Shown in pieces: positions 24,310 through 33,888 of a stretch of DNA of 64,000 nt. The DNA lies in NCBI GenBank assembly GCA_947258825.1, contig CAMYJX010000004.1, forward strand, positions 112,316-176,315, given 5' to 3'. Position 1 is the first letter of the stretch, and every line of letters begins with the position of its first letter. Source of the DNA: an uncultured Pseudomonadales bacterium. GTDB taxonomy: Bacteria > Pseudomonadota > Gammaproteobacteria > Pseudomonadales > Azotimanducaceae. The translations under genes and the position numbers were made by a program. The notes beneath the pieces are model-generated. The model was not told where the DNA came from. It ran no database searches and saw only the letters and a program-made list of their open reading frames with translations.

Positions 24310-25293
24310 ATGAACACAGGGGCTTCCATCGGACGCGCGCTGCTGCGCTGGTTCGTCGCCGAGCAGAGCGACGGAGACACCGTGTCCGCACCCCGCATCA
24401 ATGGCTCCCTCGATGGGGCCAGCGTCGGAAACGGGGCCGGAATCGCCGCTGAGAGGTTGGACTGGTGGCGCATCGCGCCTTTCGTCGCGCTGCACCTCGG
24501 ATGCCTGGGCGTTTTCTGGGTTGGCGTCAGCCCGATAGCGGTTCTGGTCGCCGTCCTGTCGTACTTAGCCCGCATGTTCGCCGTAACCGCCTTCTATCAC
24601 CGCTACTTCTCCCACAAGGCCTTCTCTACGGGCCGGTTGACGCAGTTTCTCTTTGCTGTGTTAGGGGCTGCTTCCACCCAGCGCGGCCCCCTGTGGTGGG
24701 CGGCACATCATCGCAATCATCACCGCTACGCCGACACGCGGCAGGACCCCCATCGTCCCCGGGATGGCCTGTTTTGGTCGCATATGGGATGGTTCCTGTC
24801 CAGCAGGCACTTCGACACGGATCTGTCCAGGGTACGAGACTGGGCGCAATTTCCCGAGCTGCTGTGGCTCGATCGGTTGGACACCCTGGTTCCCGTAGTC
24901 TATGCCGCCGCCCTCTTCGGTCTCGGCGAATGGCTGGCTGCGGCCGTGCCCCAGCTGCAGACCAGCGGTTTGCAGATGCTCGTTTGGGGCTACGTGATTT
25001 CCACCGTTGCCCTCATTCATGCCACCCTGCTGGTGAATTCGCTGGCCCACCTTTGGGGCAGGCGTCGCTTCGAAACCCGGGACGACAGCCGCAATAATCT
25101 GCTGATCGCTCTGCTCACGCTTGGAGAGGGGTGGCATAACAACCACCATCGCTACGCTGGCTCGGCGCGCCAGGGTTTCTACTGGTGGCAGGTGGACGTC
25201 TCCTACTACCTGCTACGAATTCTTGCAGCTTTCGGGCTGGTCTGGGGTCTCAAGAAAGTCCCCTCTGCTGTGCTCGAGGAGGGGAGACGATGA
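24310..25293 (+). CDS. Acyl-CoA/acyl-lipid delta-9 desaturase
   Basis: 327 aa from the ATG at 24310; the frame is open upstream but that part is antisense to the lipoprotein. Three His boxes are intact: HRYFSH near residue 97, HHRNHHR near 135 and HNNHH near 279. They bind the di-iron centre that inserts a cis double bond. About four membrane helices are present. It overlaps the FAD protein by 4 bases and begins the lipid-modification operon. Its double bond could be the site where the downstream methyltransferases act. Confidence 0.9.
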   Translation: MNTGASIGRALLRWFVAEQSDGDTVSAPRINGSLDGASVGNGAGIAAERLDWWRIAPFVALHLGCLGVFWVGVSPIAVLVAVLSYLARMFAVTAFYHRYFSHKAFSTGRLTQFLFAVLGAASTQRGPLWWAAHHRNHHRYADTRQDPHRPRDGLFWSHMGWFLSSRHFDTDLSRVRDWAQFPELLWLDRLDTLVPVVYAAALFGLGEWLAAAVPQLQTSGLQMLVWGYVISTVALIHATLLVNSLAHLWGRRRFETRDDSRNNLLIALLTLGEGWHNNHHRYAGSARQGFYWWQVDVSYYLLRILAAFGLVWGLKKVPSAVLEEGRR

Positions 25294-26531
25294 AGATTGC
25301 CGTCGTCGGCGCCGGAATCTCGGGAATCTCGGCTGCCTACCACCTCCAGACGTCGGCGGACGTCACCTTGTTCGAGGCTAAGGGGCGCATCGGCGGTCAC
25401 ACGGCTACTCACTCGATCCTGGTGGAGGGGCGTACGTACTCCGTGGATTCAGGATTCATCGTTTTCAACGAGCAGAATTACCCGGGATTCTCCGCCTGGC
25501 TCACCGAGTTGGGCGTGACCTCTCAACCCTCGGACATGTCGTTTGGGGTGTCTAATGAGCGTTCCGGACTCGAGTACGGCTCCCGGGGATTACGCGGGCT
25601 GTTCAGCCAGCGCCGCAACCTGGTATCTCCACGCTTTATGCGATTGCTGGTAGACCTGCGCCGATTCTATGCCGATGCCTCGAACCTGAAGGCTTGTGAT
25701 GGCCGCACGCTCGCCGAGTTTGTCGAATCTCAGGGCTACAGCAGTGGCTTCCTCGAAGATCACCTCGTTCCCATGTGCTCCGCTTTGTGGTCGCTGCCCT
25801 TGAGCCGCGTTCTGGATGTGCCCATCGCTCACGTTGTCGCCTTCATGGCCCACCATAGAATGCTGCAGTTGAACGGCCGTCCTGAGTGGCGGGTGATTCA
25901 GGGCGGCTCCAGCAGCTACCTCGACGCGTTTGTCAGCCGCTTTTCCGGCACGATTTCCCGTGGCGAGGAAGTGGTGCGCGTAGAGCGTCAGCCCGGCGGG
26001 GCGATCGTCACTACCGGGTCGGGCCGCGGCCGCTTCGATGCCGTGGTTCTGGCCTGTCACAGCGATCAAGCTCTCAGCCTGCTGCATGACCCCTCGATCA
26101 AGGAGCGTGAGGTGCTTGGGGCCATCCCATACCAGCGCAATCGGGTAGTGGTGCATTCGGACGACTCGGTCATGCCCGCCAACCGCTCGGCCTGGTCGAG
26201 TTGGAATGCTAAAGTTGGCGCAGAGGAGGCCCGCGGTTGCCAGGTCACTTACTGGATGAACCTCCTGCAGTCTCTTGGTGCGGATCACCAGTTTTTCGTA
26301 ACGCTGAACCCGAGCAGGCCACTTCGAGAGGTTTGGAGCGTGCGCGAGTACGCGCACCCGGTATTTACCCTTGAAGCCCGCCAGGCTCAGGCCCGTCGAT
26401 CCGAGATAAGCGGCCTCAGAAACACCTACTACTGCGGTGCCTACTGGGGTTGGGGATTTCACGAGGACGGGTTCATCAGCGGCTCAGCGGCGGCTTCGGA
26501 GATCCAGCAGGGGGCCGCGCGTGCAGCCTGA
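25290..26531 (+). CDS. FAD-dependent amine-oxidase-like oxidoreductase
   Basis: 413 aa from the ATG overlapping the desaturase stop. The N-terminal FAD loop is [17 protein letters not shown], followed by the acidic E of [11 protein letters not shown]. The C-terminus has [12 protein letters not shown], the second FAD contact. Homologues (COG2907) travel with DUF1365 and Cfa genes. In Rhodobacter one such flavoprotein works with a Cfa homologue during the singlet-oxygen response. The likely substrate is a fatty acyl chain in phospholipid. Confidence 0.88.
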   Translation: MKIAVVGAGISGISAAYHLQTSADVTLFEAKGRIGGHTATHSILVEGRTYSVDSGFIVFNEQNYPGFSAWLTELGVTSQPSDMSFGVSNERSGLEYGSRGLRGLFSQRRNLVSPRFMRLLVDLRRFYADASNLKACDGRTLAEFVESQGYSSGFLEDHLVPMCSALWSLPLSRVLDVPIAHVVAFMAHHRMLQLNGRPEWRVIQGGSSSYLDAFVSRFSGTISRGEEVVRVERQPGGAIVTTGSGRGRFDAVVLACHSDQALSLLHDPSIKEREVLGAIPYQRNRVVVHSDDSVMPANRSAWSSWNAKVGAEEARGCQVTYWMNLLQSLGADHQFFVTLNPSRPLREVWSVREYAHPVFTLEARQAQARRSEISGLRNTYYCGAYWGWGFHEDGFISGSAAASEIQQGAARAA

Positions 26532-27309
26532 TCGCGCCTGTGAAGGCTGGGTGGTTCATCGGCGCATGCAACCCGTGCGACACGAGTTCCGGTACCCTGT
26601 CTGGATGGTGTGCGCCGATCTCGACCGGATGGTGCGGGCCGAATCCAATGACCGGCGTCATGGTCGCTGGCTGTCCGCTTCACGTCGACCCGCTCCCTTG
26701 AGGATTCAGCTTTCCGACTATGCCTCAGCAGACCCCCGCCCCGAAAACGACGAAGGCAGCATTCTGGCTGGCGTGAATCGCCGGCTCGCCCGCCAGGGCC
26801 ACGAGCCTGCGGAACAGGTGCTGGTGCTCACGCAGCCTCGATCCTGGGGAATATTCTTCAACCCGGTGAACTTCTTCCTGTGTTACACGTCAGGCGAGTT
26901 GACCTTTGTTCTCGCGGATATCAACAACACCCCGTGGGATGAGCACCACACCTATGTGCTCGACGCCCGGGGTCAGGATGGTGATCTGCAGTTCAATTTC
27001 CCAAAGAACTTTCACGTCTCTCCATTCATGCCTATGGATCTCGAGTATCAGTGGCGCCTGAAGCTGGAGAGCGATCGCATAGAAATTGCAATGCGTCTGA
27101 CACGCCGCGGCGAAGAGATATTTTTTGCAGGCCTTTACTTGCGGGCTGAAGCCCTGAGCCGTCGGGCGGTGCGTAGAGGCGCCTTGGCATTTCCTCTGCA
27201 GAACCTGCGTACGCTCACGCGTATATATTGGCAGGCGCTCAGGCTCTACTTGAAACGGGTACCCTTTATCCCGCACCCCGCGAAACTTCGGGAGGTTGAA
27301 TCTACATGA
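26521..27309 (+). CDS. DUF1365 family protein
   Basis: 262 aa from the GTG at 26521, which lies 11 bases inside the previous gene. Family landmarks are [17 protein letters not shown] at the N-terminus, [10 protein letters not shown] near 116 and [16 protein letters not shown] near 160. No catalytic motif is agreed for DUF1365. It is almost always found between a COG2907 flavoprotein and Cfa, so it probably takes part in the same fatty-acid modification. Its end overlaps cfa by 4 bases. Confidence 0.88.
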   Translation: MQPDRACEGWVVHRRMQPVRHEFRYPVWMVCADLDRMVRAESNDRRHGRWLSASRRPAPLRIQLSDYASADPRPENDEGSILAGVNRRLARQGHEPAEQVLVLTQPRSWGIFFNPVNFFLCYTSGELTFVLADINNTPWDEHHTYVLDARGQDGDLQFNFPKNFHVSPFMPMDLEYQWRLKLESDRIEIAMRLTRRGEEIFFAGLYLRAEALSRRAVRRGALAFPLQNLRTLTRIYWQALRLYLKRVPFIPHPAKLREVEST

Positions 27310-28571
27310 CAACGCAGACGCTTGAGGCCGGCCAGTTGGGACGCCGGAGCGGCGGGTTATTCGCCAGAGTGTTGTGCCGCGCGTTGCAACGCATCGAACA
27401 GGGCACGCTGATTATCGAAGATGCTGACGCACGTTTGCCGTTTGGTTCCGGCGAGCCCCGGGTCACCGTGACCGTTCGGAGTCCGTCCTTTTATCGCCGA
27501 GTCGTGATGGGCGGTACCGTTGGCGCCGGCGAGGCCTATATGGACGGAGACTGGGATTGCGGGGATCTTGTCGGTTTGATGAGAATACTGCTTGCGAATC
27601 AGTCTGCCATGGCAGATGTGGATGGCTCCAGCACGCTGAGCGTGCAGTTGGCGAATCTTCTCCAGCACCTTTTCAGGCGCAACAGTCGGACAGGGAGTCG
27701 CAAGAACATCCGGGCGCACTACGATCTTTCCAACGCGTTCTTTTCAACCTTCCTTGACCGGCAGATGATGTACTCGTCCGCCGTTTACGAGCATGAGGAT
27801 GCTTCGCTCGAAGATGCCAGCCTCGCTAAGCTCGAGCGCATTTGCCGGAAACTGGAGCTGTCACCCGAAGATCACCTGCTCGAAGTGGGCTCCGGCTGGG
27901 GAGGTCTGGCCGTTTACGCCGCTTCCCGGTTTGGCTGCCGGGTAACCACGGTCACCATTTCCCGGGAACAGTTCGACGCGGCCCAGGCAAGGGTTCGGGA
28001 TGCCGGGCTGTCCGGGCAGGTGGATGTGCTGCTCAAGGACTACAGAGACCTGGAAGGGCAGTTCGACAAGATCGTTTCGGTGGAAATGGTGGAAGCTGTC
28101 GGTCATCAGTATCTGGATCAGTACTTCCGAGTGCTCGGTGAGCTGCTTCGCCCTGAAGGCTTGATGGTGCTCCAGGCCATCACCATTGAAGATCGTCGCT
28201 ACCGACAGGCACTGAGGTCCGTGGATTTCATCAAGAAGCACATTTTCCCGGGCAGCTTCATACCCAGCGTTTCATCCCTCGTCGGCAGCGCCGCCGCGCA
28301 TAGCCAGACGGTTCTGGTCAATCTGGAGGACATCGGGTTGGACTACGCCCGCACGCTTCGGGCCTGGCGCCACCGCTTTGAAGCACGATTGGAGGAAGTC
28401 GCGTCACTGGGTTTCGATGAGTCATTCGTTCGCATGTGGCGTTTTTATCTGGTCTATTGCGAGGCGGGTTTTCTCGAGCGCGCCATCAGCAACGCACAGA
28501 TGGTGTTTGCGGGGTCTGCTTATCGCCGCCAGCCGTGGAGAGCTTCCCTCGATCAAGGAGTAACTGCGTGA
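27306..28571 (+). CDS. cfa: Cyclopropane-fatty-acyl-phospholipid synthase family methyltransferase
   Basis: 421 aa. SAM site [15 protein letters not shown] near residue 195. The Cfa lipid-site signature [18 protein letters not shown] lies near 135, and the bicarbonate/catalytic region includes [16 protein letters not shown] near 260. It transfers a methyl or methylene group from SAM to an unsaturated acyl chain of membrane phospholipid. In an FAD–DUF1365–Cfa operon the product may be a methylated or furan fatty acid instead of a cyclopropane. The next gene starts 4 bases before its end. Confidence 0.9.
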   Translation: MTTQTLEAGQLGRRSGGLFARVLCRALQRIEQGTLIIEDADARLPFGSGEPRVTVTVRSPSFYRRVVMGGTVGAGEAYMDGDWDCGDLVGLMRILLANQSAMADVDGSSTLSVQLANLLQHLFRRNSRTGSRKNIRAHYDLSNAFFSTFLDRQMMYSSAVYEHEDASLEDASLAKLERICRKLELSPEDHLLEVGSGWGGLAVYAASRFGCRVTTVTISREQFDAAQARVRDAGLSGQVDVLLKDYRDLEGQFDKIVSVEMVEAVGHQYLDQYFRVLGELLRPEGLMVLQAITIEDRRYRQALRSVDFIKKHIFPGSFIPSVSSLVGSAAAHSQTVLVNLEDIGLDYARTLRAWRHRFEARLEEVASLGFDESFVRMWRFYLVYCEAGFLERAISNAQMVFAGSAYRRQPWRASLDQGVTA

Positions 28572-29083
28572 ATAGAAGTAACCTTATCAACGCGGGTCTT
28601 TTTCAGGCGGCCTGGTTTGCCTGCGTCCTGGGCGGAGCGGTGGGAACCATCTGGTGGGGTGGCGTAGCGCTGCTGGCACTGCTGGCATTTGCATGGTCGA
28701 AGCCGACCCTCAAATCCGACCTCCTGTTTGCGGCAACTGGCGGCCTCCTTGGACTGGCGCTGGACACCCTCTGGATCAGGACGGGCGTGCTGGACTACGG
28801 TGGGGCATCCCTGGCGCCGGCCTGGATCGTCATGCTGTGGGTTGGCGTTAGCCTGACTTTGAATCACAGCCTCTCGCTTTTCGCTCCCCGCCCTCTGCTG
28901 GGTGGCTTGCTGGCGGGTGCCTGTGCGCCCCTGAGTTACCTCGGCGGTGAGCGTCTTGGCGCAGTTCTGGTGCCCGACCCGTGGATGCTGGGGTATATTT
29001 GTGCCGTCTGGTTCGTTGTGTTCACGCTGGCGTTCGCCCTGGCAGGGGGGTGGCGCCCATCCAGGCAGGAGGCCGCGCTATGA
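28568..29083 (+). CDS. DUF2878 family membrane protein
   Basis: 171 aa from the GTG overlapping the cfa stop. It is almost wholly hydrophobic with about five helices, and has a short polar loop around LDTLWIRTGVLDYGG, typical of DUF2878. Function unknown. The family keeps company with Cfa and DUF1365, and the overlap on both sides (4 bases each) shows that it belongs to the operon. Confidence 0.82.
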   Translation: MNRSNLINAGLFQAAWFACVLGGAVGTIWWGGVALLALLAFAWSKPTLKSDLLFAATGGLLGLALDTLWIRTGVLDYGGASLAPAWIVMLWVGVSLTLNHSLSLFAPRPLLGGLLAGACAPLSYLGGERLGAVLVPDPWMLGYICAVWFVVFTLAFALAGGWRPSRQEAAL

Positions 29084-30120
29084 GCGTACTCGTTGAGCTG
29101 GCAGAGGCGGCTCGTTTTCCAGACCCGCTGTTGCGGCTGGGTATCCGCCATCTGGTAAAGCAGAGGTTGAAAGAGGAGCGACTGGACGACCCGGAGGCCC
29201 AGTCAGAACGCTACCAGCGCCTGGTATTGGAGCTTCGTGGCAGCCGCATCGCCCTGGATACGGACCTTGCCAACCAGCAGCACTACGAAGTACCTGCAGG
29301 CTTCTACTCAGCGGTGCTCGGCCGGCATCTCAAGTACAGCGGCTGCTATTGGGAAAAAGGTGCGCAGGACCTAGATACGGCGGAAGACCACATGCTGGGG
29401 CTCTACGCCGAGCGCGCGCAGCTGGTCGACGGGCAGGATGTGCTGGATCTGGGTTGCGGCTGGGGTTCGTTTACCCTGTGGGCGGCCGAACGCTTTCCCG
29501 CCAGCTCGTTCACCGCGGTGTCCAATTCTGCGAGTCAGCGCGTGTTTATCGAAGCTCAGGCGGAACGCCGCGGGCTGACCAACGTGCAGGTCGTTACCGC
29601 GGATGTCAACGACCTCGCCCTCGACCAGCAGTTCGATCGCGTCGTGTCCGTGGAGATGTTCGAGCACGTCCGTAATTACGCCTTGTTGCTGAACCGGATA
29701 TCCGGCTGGCTCAAAGATGAGGGCAAGCTGTTCGTGCATATTTTCTGTCATCGAAACCTCATGTATCCCTTCGAGACCGAGGGCGAAGGCAACTGGATGG
29801 CCAGGCACTTCTTTACCAGCGGTCTGATGCCGTCGGCGGATACCCTCCTGTACTTTCAGGATGACCTCCACATAGAACGCCGCTGGAATGTGTCTGGCAC
29901 AAACTACCAGCGAACAGCGCGGGCCTGGTTGGACAACCTGGATGCACGGCGAGACGAAGCGGGTGCGGCGCTGCAGGGCGTTTACGAACAAGGCGAGGTC
30001 CCTCTCTGGATTCAGCGGTGGCGGATGTTCTTCATGGCCTGCGAGGAGCTCTTCGGTTACCGCCGCGGTCGGGAATGGCTGGTTTGCCACTACCTGTTCG
30101 GCAAACGACAGACAAACTGA
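29080..30120 (+). CDS. Second Cfa-like SAM-dependent methyltransferase
   Basis: 346 aa from the ATG overlapping DUF2878. SAM site VLDLGCGWGSFTLWAAERF near residue 120; NQQHYEVPAGFYSAVLGRHLKYSGCYW near 65 corresponds to the Cfa substrate segment. It is shorter and distinct from the gene at 27306, closer to the coclaurine-methyltransferase-like branch. It may add a methyl group at another position of the same acyl chain. It ends the operon; the kinase gene starts 6 bases later. Confidence 0.87.
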   Translation: MSVLVELAEAARFPDPLLRLGIRHLVKQRLKEERLDDPEAQSERYQRLVLELRGSRIALDTDLANQQHYEVPAGFYSAVLGRHLKYSGCYWEKGAQDLDTAEDHMLGLYAERAQLVDGQDVLDLGCGWGSFTLWAAERFPASSFTAVSNSASQRVFIEAQAERRGLTNVQVVTADVNDLALDQQFDRVVSVEMFEHVRNYALLLNRISGWLKDEGKLFVHIFCHRNLMYPFETEGEGNWMARHFFTSGLMPSADTLLYFQDDLHIERRWNVSGTNYQRTARAWLDNLDARRDEAGAALQGVYEQGEVPLWIQRWRMFFMACEELFGYRRGREWLVCHYLFGKRQTN

Positions 30121-30126
30121 TCGCTG

Positions 30127-31449
30127 GTGAAGCGCACAGGCCTGCGGGCCAAACTCATACGGGTGTTCGCCATTCAGGTGGCCATCATCAGCGTGTTGAC
30201 CCTCGCCGGCATCTTCATTACCAATACCATCATTGAAGATGTGCTGCTCAGGGAAGCGCTGAATACCGAGGCCGATTACTTCTGGTCGCGTGTGAGCCAG
30301 GATACGGACGCTTCTCTTCCCGACACCTCGAATATGCAGAGCTACATGGCCGTGGACGGGGACCTGAGCGCGATTCCGGAATATCTTCGGGATCTGCCGC
30401 CGGCAGGATTCGGGCGCACGGTTTCAGAAGACTATCAGCTGGTACACGTATCGGAACGGGACGGTCGACGTCTGTATCTCGTCTGGGCGAAGGAACGGAT
30501 CACCGATATCGCCTTTTTCTATGGGATCATCCCGCTGGCCGTCGTGCTGTTGCTGATCTACGGTCTTTCCTTTCTGGCGTATCGTCTTTCCGAACGGGCT
30601 ATTTCGCCCATCGTCCGGCTGGCGCAGTACCTGGAAGAGTTCGATTTCGACCGCGATAGGCCTCTGGATCTGGACTTGAGCACGCTGAGGGAAGTGGCGG
30701 ATGCAGAAGTCGCCTCGATGATCGAAGCGGTGGACGGTTTTACGCGACGTCTGAATGCCTTTGTCGAGCGAGAGCGGGTTTTTACCCGGGATGCGGGGCA
30801 CGAGCTGCGCACGCCGCTGGCGGTGCTCAAGGGTTCCCTTGACCTGCTGGAGGAAGATCAGGAGCGTCCAAAACATGAGCAGAATGCGCTCCGGCGCATG
30901 CGCCGGACCGTGGACGATATGCAGTCCCTTCTGGAGACGCTCCTGCTTCTGGCGCGCGAGAGCGAGGTATCAACGGCCAGTGAGGATGTGCTGGTCAACG
31001 ACCTGGTGGCGAATCAGGTCGACCTGCTGCAGAACATGGCGGACCGCGGTGAGAACCAGATGACGTTCCACGAGCAGGCCGAGCTGAAGCTTCACGCTCC
31101 GCCGCGCGTTGTTGAGATCGTTATCGGAAATCTCATGCGCAACGCGCTCAACTATACGCAGCGCGGAAAGGTGGATGTAACCGTGAACAGCCGAGGTGTT
31201 CGGGTAGAGGACACGGGCGTAGGGATGTCTCCGGATGAGCTTGCGAACGCGTTTGAAGCCTTCTACAGGGTCGACGAAAGTAGGGGCCTGACTAAAGGCC
31301 ACGGGTTGGGGTTGTCGATCGTCAGGCGGCTGGTGCGGCAATTTGGGTGGGCCATATCGGCACACAGTCGGCCCGGGGAAGGGACGACTGTGGAAGTGCG
31401 GTTTAACAATGACGAAGGGGACGGTGCGCTTCAGGGAATGGGCAGGTAG
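30127..31449 (+). CDS. Two-component sensor histidine kinase
   Basis: 440 aa from a GTG. Helices at about 12–35 and 137–157 bracket a periplasmic sensor of about 100 residues. A HAMP-like segment follows. The HisKA box is FTRDAGHELRTPLAVLKG with the phospho-His near residue 226, and the ATPase domain has NLMRNALNYTQ (N box), VEDTGVGM (G1) and GHGLGLSIV (G2). It is 6 bases after the lipid operon, so it may be co-transcribed. Its cognate regulator is probably the OmpR-type gene at 33889. The 3' end overlaps folE2 by 19 bases. Confidence 0.9.
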   Translation: MKRTGLRAKLIRVFAIQVAIISVLTLAGIFITNTIIEDVLLREALNTEADYFWSRVSQDTDASLPDTSNMQSYMAVDGDLSAIPEYLRDLPPAGFGRTVSEDYQLVHVSERDGRRLYLVWAKERITDIAFFYGIIPLAVVLLLIYGLSFLAYRLSERAISPIVRLAQYLEEFDFDRDRPLDLDLSTLREVADAEVASMIEAVDGFTRRLNAFVERERVFTRDAGHELRTPLAVLKGSLDLLEEDQERPKHEQNALRRMRRTVDDMQSLLETLLLLARESEVSTASEDVLVNDLVANQVDLLQNMADRGENQMTFHEQAELKLHAPPRVVEIVIGNLMRNALNYTQRGKVDVTVNSRGVRVEDTGVGMSPDELANAFEAFYRVDESRGLTKGHGLGLSIVRRLVRQFGWAISAHSRPGEGTTVEVRFNNDEGDGALQGMGR

Positions 31450-32381
31450 CCGCCATCGACGCCCTTGGTGACGATGCTCACCGCGTTGTGCGCATGCAGG
31501 CTTTCGTGATGCTCGATGCGAACCCAGAAATCACTGTAAAGATGGTCATCGTTAAGAGTGGTCTGCAGTTTGCGACCGGCGTCTTCACAGAACATCAGGT
31601 TCTGGCCGTTGCGTAGAGCAAACTCCTGCTCGTCTTCCCGTTTCACCGCCGTTTGTACCGGCGTGCCAAGCGCATCCTCCAGACGACGAATAAGCGAGCG
31701 AATGGGCAGTTCCCTGGCATCGTCCGCCAGCAGGGTTCTCACCTTGGCGTAGGACCGCTGGCTATGAGGCGTAGCTACGATCCCTGCTTCGGTGCCCAGC
31801 CATGCGTTCACGCTCTCCAGGGTGAATTCTTCACCGGCTGAAAAACGCTCCGCGAAGGCCTGCTGGATGAGCTGCCTTGCGAGGGCCGCTGAGCACGGAC
31901 AAGTGCTGGAGTAGGTCACTTCGACCCCCAGCTCCAGTTGAACCTGGCCGTTGATCAGCGTGCCCTTGAGGGTGACCGGGTAGGAAGACCAGCCGGCGTT
32001 GTCGGAAAGCAACGCCTGCTGGCGCGTCTCGAACTGGAAGTCGAACTGCACGAAAGCGCGGGTGCTCAGGTCCAGGTGGGAGCTGTGCATGGCGCCCAAC
32101 AGCATCTTCATGCCGGCGACGGACAGCGGCCGTGTCTGCGCGTGCTCGTCCAGCAGCAGATACAGGCGCGACATGTGGATGCCTTTGGCGTGTGGATCTT
32201 CGAGGTTGACGTATACCTGAACGTTGGCCTGCACCTGTTTCTCCTCGTGACCGTCGCGGATGAGGATCGGCTGGTGAATGTCGCTCATGCCTACCCAGTC
32301 CAGCTTGCCCTGAGGTTTTGGATGCGGGTTACCGGCTATGTCCGGCATTGTGCTGCGTTCGATGGGCTGGGGGTTGTTCAT
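31431..32381 (-). CDS. folE2: GTP cyclohydrolase FolE2 (type IB)
   Basis: 316 aa. It makes dihydroneopterin triphosphate for folate. COG1469 landmarks are IPDIAGN-like and DWVGMSDIHQPI at the N-terminus and the metal Cys in SSTCPCSAALARQ near residue 160, followed by SQRSYAKV. FolE2 is the metal-flexible replacement for zinc-dependent FolE and in many bacteria is under zinc control. I see no clear Zur site upstream. It lies between a sensor kinase and phrB. Confidence 0.93.
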   Translation of the reverse strand: MNNPQPIERSTMPDIAGNPHPKPQGKLDWVGMSDIHQPILIRDGHEEKQVQANVQVYVNLEDPHAKGIHMSRLYLLLDEHAQTRPLSVAGMKMLLGAMHSSHLDLSTRAFVQFDFQFETRQQALLSDNAGWSSYPVTLKGTLINGQVQLELGVEVTYSSTCPCSAALARQLIQQAFAERFSAGEEFTLESVNAWLGTEAGIVATPHSQRSYAKVRTLLADDARELPIRSLIRRLEDALGTPVQTAVKREDEQEFALRNGQNLMFCEDAGRKLQTTLNDDHLYSDFWVRIEHHESLHAHNAVSIVTKGVDGGYLPIP

Positions 32382-32478
32382 GGTGCCTTCCGTTGCTCAT
32401 ATACTGGTGGATCGACGTTAGGTGCGTCACGGTGAAAGAGCTGTGAAAGGCTGGTGAAGTTTGTGTTGAACCCTCTCG

Positions 32479-33882
32479 TCAGCTCTTCAGAGCCTTGAAC
32501 GCATCCAGCGCTCGCTGCCGAGCAGCGCTGTGGTCGACGATAGGCTTCGGGTAACCGTCAGTCGGGTATTTCTGAGGATTGAACAGGTTTCTGAGCGGTG
32601 CTTCTTCGAGCTCTGGGACCCAGCGACGAATGAATCGGCCTTCCGGGTCGAAGCGCTTCGCCTGGGTGTTGGGGTTGAAGATGCGGAAGTAAGGGGCGGC
32701 GTCGGTGCCTGTGGACGCGCTCCATTGCCAACCGCCATTGTTGGCTGCGAAATCCCCATCCACCAGCTTGTTCATGAAGTATCGTTCGCCCAGCCGCCAA
32801 TCCAACAGCAGGTGTTTCGAGAGAAACATGGCCGTTACCATGCGCAGACGATTGTGCATCCAGCCGGTTTCGTTCAGCTGTCGCATGCCGGCATCCACCA
32901 GTGGGTAACCCGTCAGGCCCTGCTGCCAGGCGGCAAGATCGGTCGTGCTGTGCCGCCAGGCGACCTGGTCTGCTTTCGGGCGGAAAGCCTGGCCGCAACT
33001 GACGTGGGGGAACAGGGCGATAACATGGCGGTAAAAATCGCGCCAGATCAGCTCGCTGATCCAGGTACTGATTCCCGGGTCCCCGTCGCCAATACGGCCA
33101 CGGTTGGCCGCTACGGCCTTACTCAGGCATTGCCTGGGTGAAATGGCGCCAACGGACAGATAAGCAGATAGCGCGCTCGTGCCGTTCAGATCGGGGAAGT
33201 CGCGGTCGTCCCCATAGCTTCGGCTGGGCCCTGCGATGAAATCCGCCAGCCGACTCTGGGCCTCGGCCTCGCCACCGGGGAAATCGTTGGTCACGCGCCC
33301 GCGGTCGGCGCCGTCGATGCGCTCCGGAAGCGTGGACGACTCTCCAACCTGGCCTTTCTGACGGCGAGGCAAGCCGAGTGGTTCCAGCGCGTCGCCGCCC
33401 ACCTGGCTAAGCCAGCGTCGCTTGAACGGGCTGTACACGGTGTAGGGGTCGCCGTTTCCAGTCAGCACGCTCCCCGGCGGCAGGATTGTCCCCGCATGGT
33501 AAACGTCGGTTGCGATATCGGCCGCATTGCAGGCGCGTATGACTCGTGAGTCGCGCTTCTTCTCGTTCAGTGGATATTCTTCGTTGAAAGCAACCCGATC
33601 CAGATTCAGGGAACGTGCCAGGCCGACTATCCTGTCGGGAACCTCGGCGAACCAGGCCGCATGCTCAACCCTCAGGGCAATGCGGTGGTTGTGAAGATCT
33701 CGCTTGAGATGGTGAAGGCAGTCCAGCAGGAAGGCCAGCCGGTTGTCGCCCACGTCGTGATCTCGCCATTGGTCCTCGCAGATGAAAAAGACGGCCACCA
33801 CGTTGCCACGCTCGCGGGCGTGATACAGGGCAGGGTTGTCCTGCAGCCGGAGATCGTTGCGGAACCAGATCAGGGTGCCCAT
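32479..33882 (-). CDS. phrB: Deoxyribodipyrimidine photolyase
   Basis: 467 aa. An N-terminal antenna domain (TLIWFRNDLRLQDNPAL) is followed by the FAD domain with the signature GWMHNRLRMVTAMFLSKHLL and NNGGWQWSASTGTDAAPYFRI, where the Trp electron chain and lesion site lie. It repairs cyclobutane pyrimidine dimers with blue light. It starts 7 bases after the response regulator gene and runs toward folE2 on the same strand, so the three probably share a transcript. Light repair next to an unsaturated-lipid operon is a common association. Confidence 0.95.
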   Translation of the reverse strand: MGTLIWFRNDLRLQDNPALYHARERGNVVAVFFICEDQWRDHDVGDNRLAFLLDCLHHLKRDLHNHRIALRVEHAAWFAEVPDRIVGLARSLNLDRVAFNEEYPLNEKKRDSRVIRACNAADIATDVYHAGTILPPGSVLTGNGDPYTVYSPFKRRWLSQVGGDALEPLGLPRRQKGQVGESSTLPERIDGADRGRVTNDFPGGEAEAQSRLADFIAGPSRSYGDDRDFPDLNGTSALSAYLSVGAISPRQCLSKAVAANRGRIGDGDPGISTWISELIWRDFYRHVIALFPHVSCGQAFRPKADQVAWRHSTTDLAAWQQGLTGYPLVDAGMRQLNETGWMHNRLRMVTAMFLSKHLLLDWRLGERYFMNKLVDGDFAANNGGWQWSASTGTDAAPYFRIFNPNTQAKRFDPEGRFIRRWVPELEEAPLRNLFNPQKYPTDGYPKPIVDHSAARQRALDAFKALKS

Positions 33883-33888
33883 GGGCGA

